Of a DNA stretch of 64,000 nt, positions 63,684 through 64,000 are shown piece after piece (the first letter of the stretch is position 1; every line of letters begins with the position of its first letter). The position numbers and the translations under genes were made by a program. A model generated the notes under the pieces. It had not been told where the DNA came from and made no database searches. It saw only the letters and a program-made list of their open reading frames with translations. Origin of the DNA: a virus; the IMG/VR virus record IMGVR_UViG_3300008267_000148, positions 1 through 64,000 of that record, one strand, 5' to 3'.

Positions 63684-64000
63684 TTATTGTTTTTTGACTA
63701 TAGATATCATAAGTTCTATATATTTTTTTGTTGAGCTATTATTTTCAACGTAATCAAAATAACTAATATCTTCTTTTAGTTTATCCAATGGACTAACATT
63801 TATGAAATCTCCCTTGAAGAATTTTCTATTTTTTAAGTCTTGTGTGACTCCCGCCATGTGTAGGATAGGTCTTTGTTCGTAAACTCTTATATCATCAGTA
63901 GCCCAAGAAAAATCTAATTCTTTAGTGATTTTAGTTTCTTTTCCAAAGTACCATAGGTTCCACAATAAAGACCACATCTCAGCAGTCCAAAATTGTATTT
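63684..64000 (-). CDS. 3' part of a glycosyltransferase-like gene, truncated by the window edge
   Basis: The frame stays open to the right edge (IQFWTAEMWSLLWNLWYFG...), so only the C-terminal 105 codons are seen. FSWATDDIRVYEQR and ILHMAGVT, then a FFKGDF segment, resemble the end of glycosyltransferase-like proteins found near Thr-Pro tail genes in other phages, by memory. If right, it could glycosylate the Thr-rich linkers next door. Confidence 0.5.
   Translation of the reverse strand, partial: IQFWTAEMWSLLWNLWYFGKETKITKELDFSWATDDIRVYEQRPILHMAGVTQDLKNRKFFKGDFINVSPLDKLKEDISYFDYVENNSSTKKYIELMISIVKKQ

Overview
The window looks like part of a large tailed-phage (Caudoviricetes, T4-like in its gene set) genome whose host is a Bacteroidetes/Flavobacteriia-type bacterium. 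The phage reading rests on densely packed small genes with ATGA/TAATG overlaps, a gp46/gp47 (SbcC/SbcD) recombination pair, a DnaG-type primase, a RuvC-like nuclease, a PD-(D/E)XK nuclease, two DNA methyltransferases, DUF3310, DUF932 and PcfJ-like proteins, an amidase with spanin-like neighbours, and tail/baseplate-type proteins with Thr-Pro linkers. The host reading rests on Bacteroidetes-type promoters (TTTG, 19-20 nt, TAnnTTTG), absence of obvious Shine-Dalgarno sequences, a T9SS/CHU_C secreted protein with a SprB-like repeat, and a Bacteroidetes histone-H1-like small protein. The sequence is AT-rich, uses the standard code, and is mostly minus-strand with small plus-strand islands. No tRNA, CRISPR array, insertion sequence or ribosomal operon was seen.

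Layout. 1-9.8 kb: accessory genes, a HExxH protein, a large secreted CHU_C protein, a Cys-rich DnaJ-like protein and a YkuD-like candidate lysin. 9.8-21.6 kb: an AAA+ ATPase, a DUF6915 protein, a structured intergenic region, dTDP-sugar genes (rfbB/rfbC), SmpB, a Nudix hydrolase and DUF192. 21.6-29.5 kb: a DHH phosphoesterase, a hydrophobic virion-type protein, a DNA methyltransferase, DUF3310, type II glutamine synthetase and further tagged proteins. 29.5-40.4 kb: thioredoxin, glutaredoxin, PcfJ, DUF932, a leucine-rich tagged protein, Dam, DnaJ and the H1-like protein. 40.4-46.6 kb: acidic virion-type proteins, then a lysis region (amidase, coiled-coil membrane proteins). 46.6-55.1 kb: sigma factor, gp46, gp47, nuclease, primase. 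55.1-64 kb: Thr-Pro-rich and SprB-like tail/adhesin proteins, RuvC, and a partial glycosyltransferase-like gene.

How the parts fit. Two promoter types can be read. Host-like TAnnTTTG promoters precede presumed early genes (DUF932, Dam, SmpB, a DUF6011-like gene, the gene upstream of sigma). A different element, TATTTATN, stands 3-5 or 10-18 nt upstream of about twenty start codons on both strands, mostly of virion-type genes. The phage sigma factor is an obvious candidate to read it. Many genes behind TATTTATN begin with a short helical tag carrying (L/I)-x-E sites (LTES, LNES, INES, then xxEQ). These match the cleavage rule of the T4 prohead protease, so I propose that they are capsid-targeting peptides that load at least eleven proteins, including a DHH phosphoesterase, into the head. 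This tag system with its own promoter class is the most interesting feature of the window.
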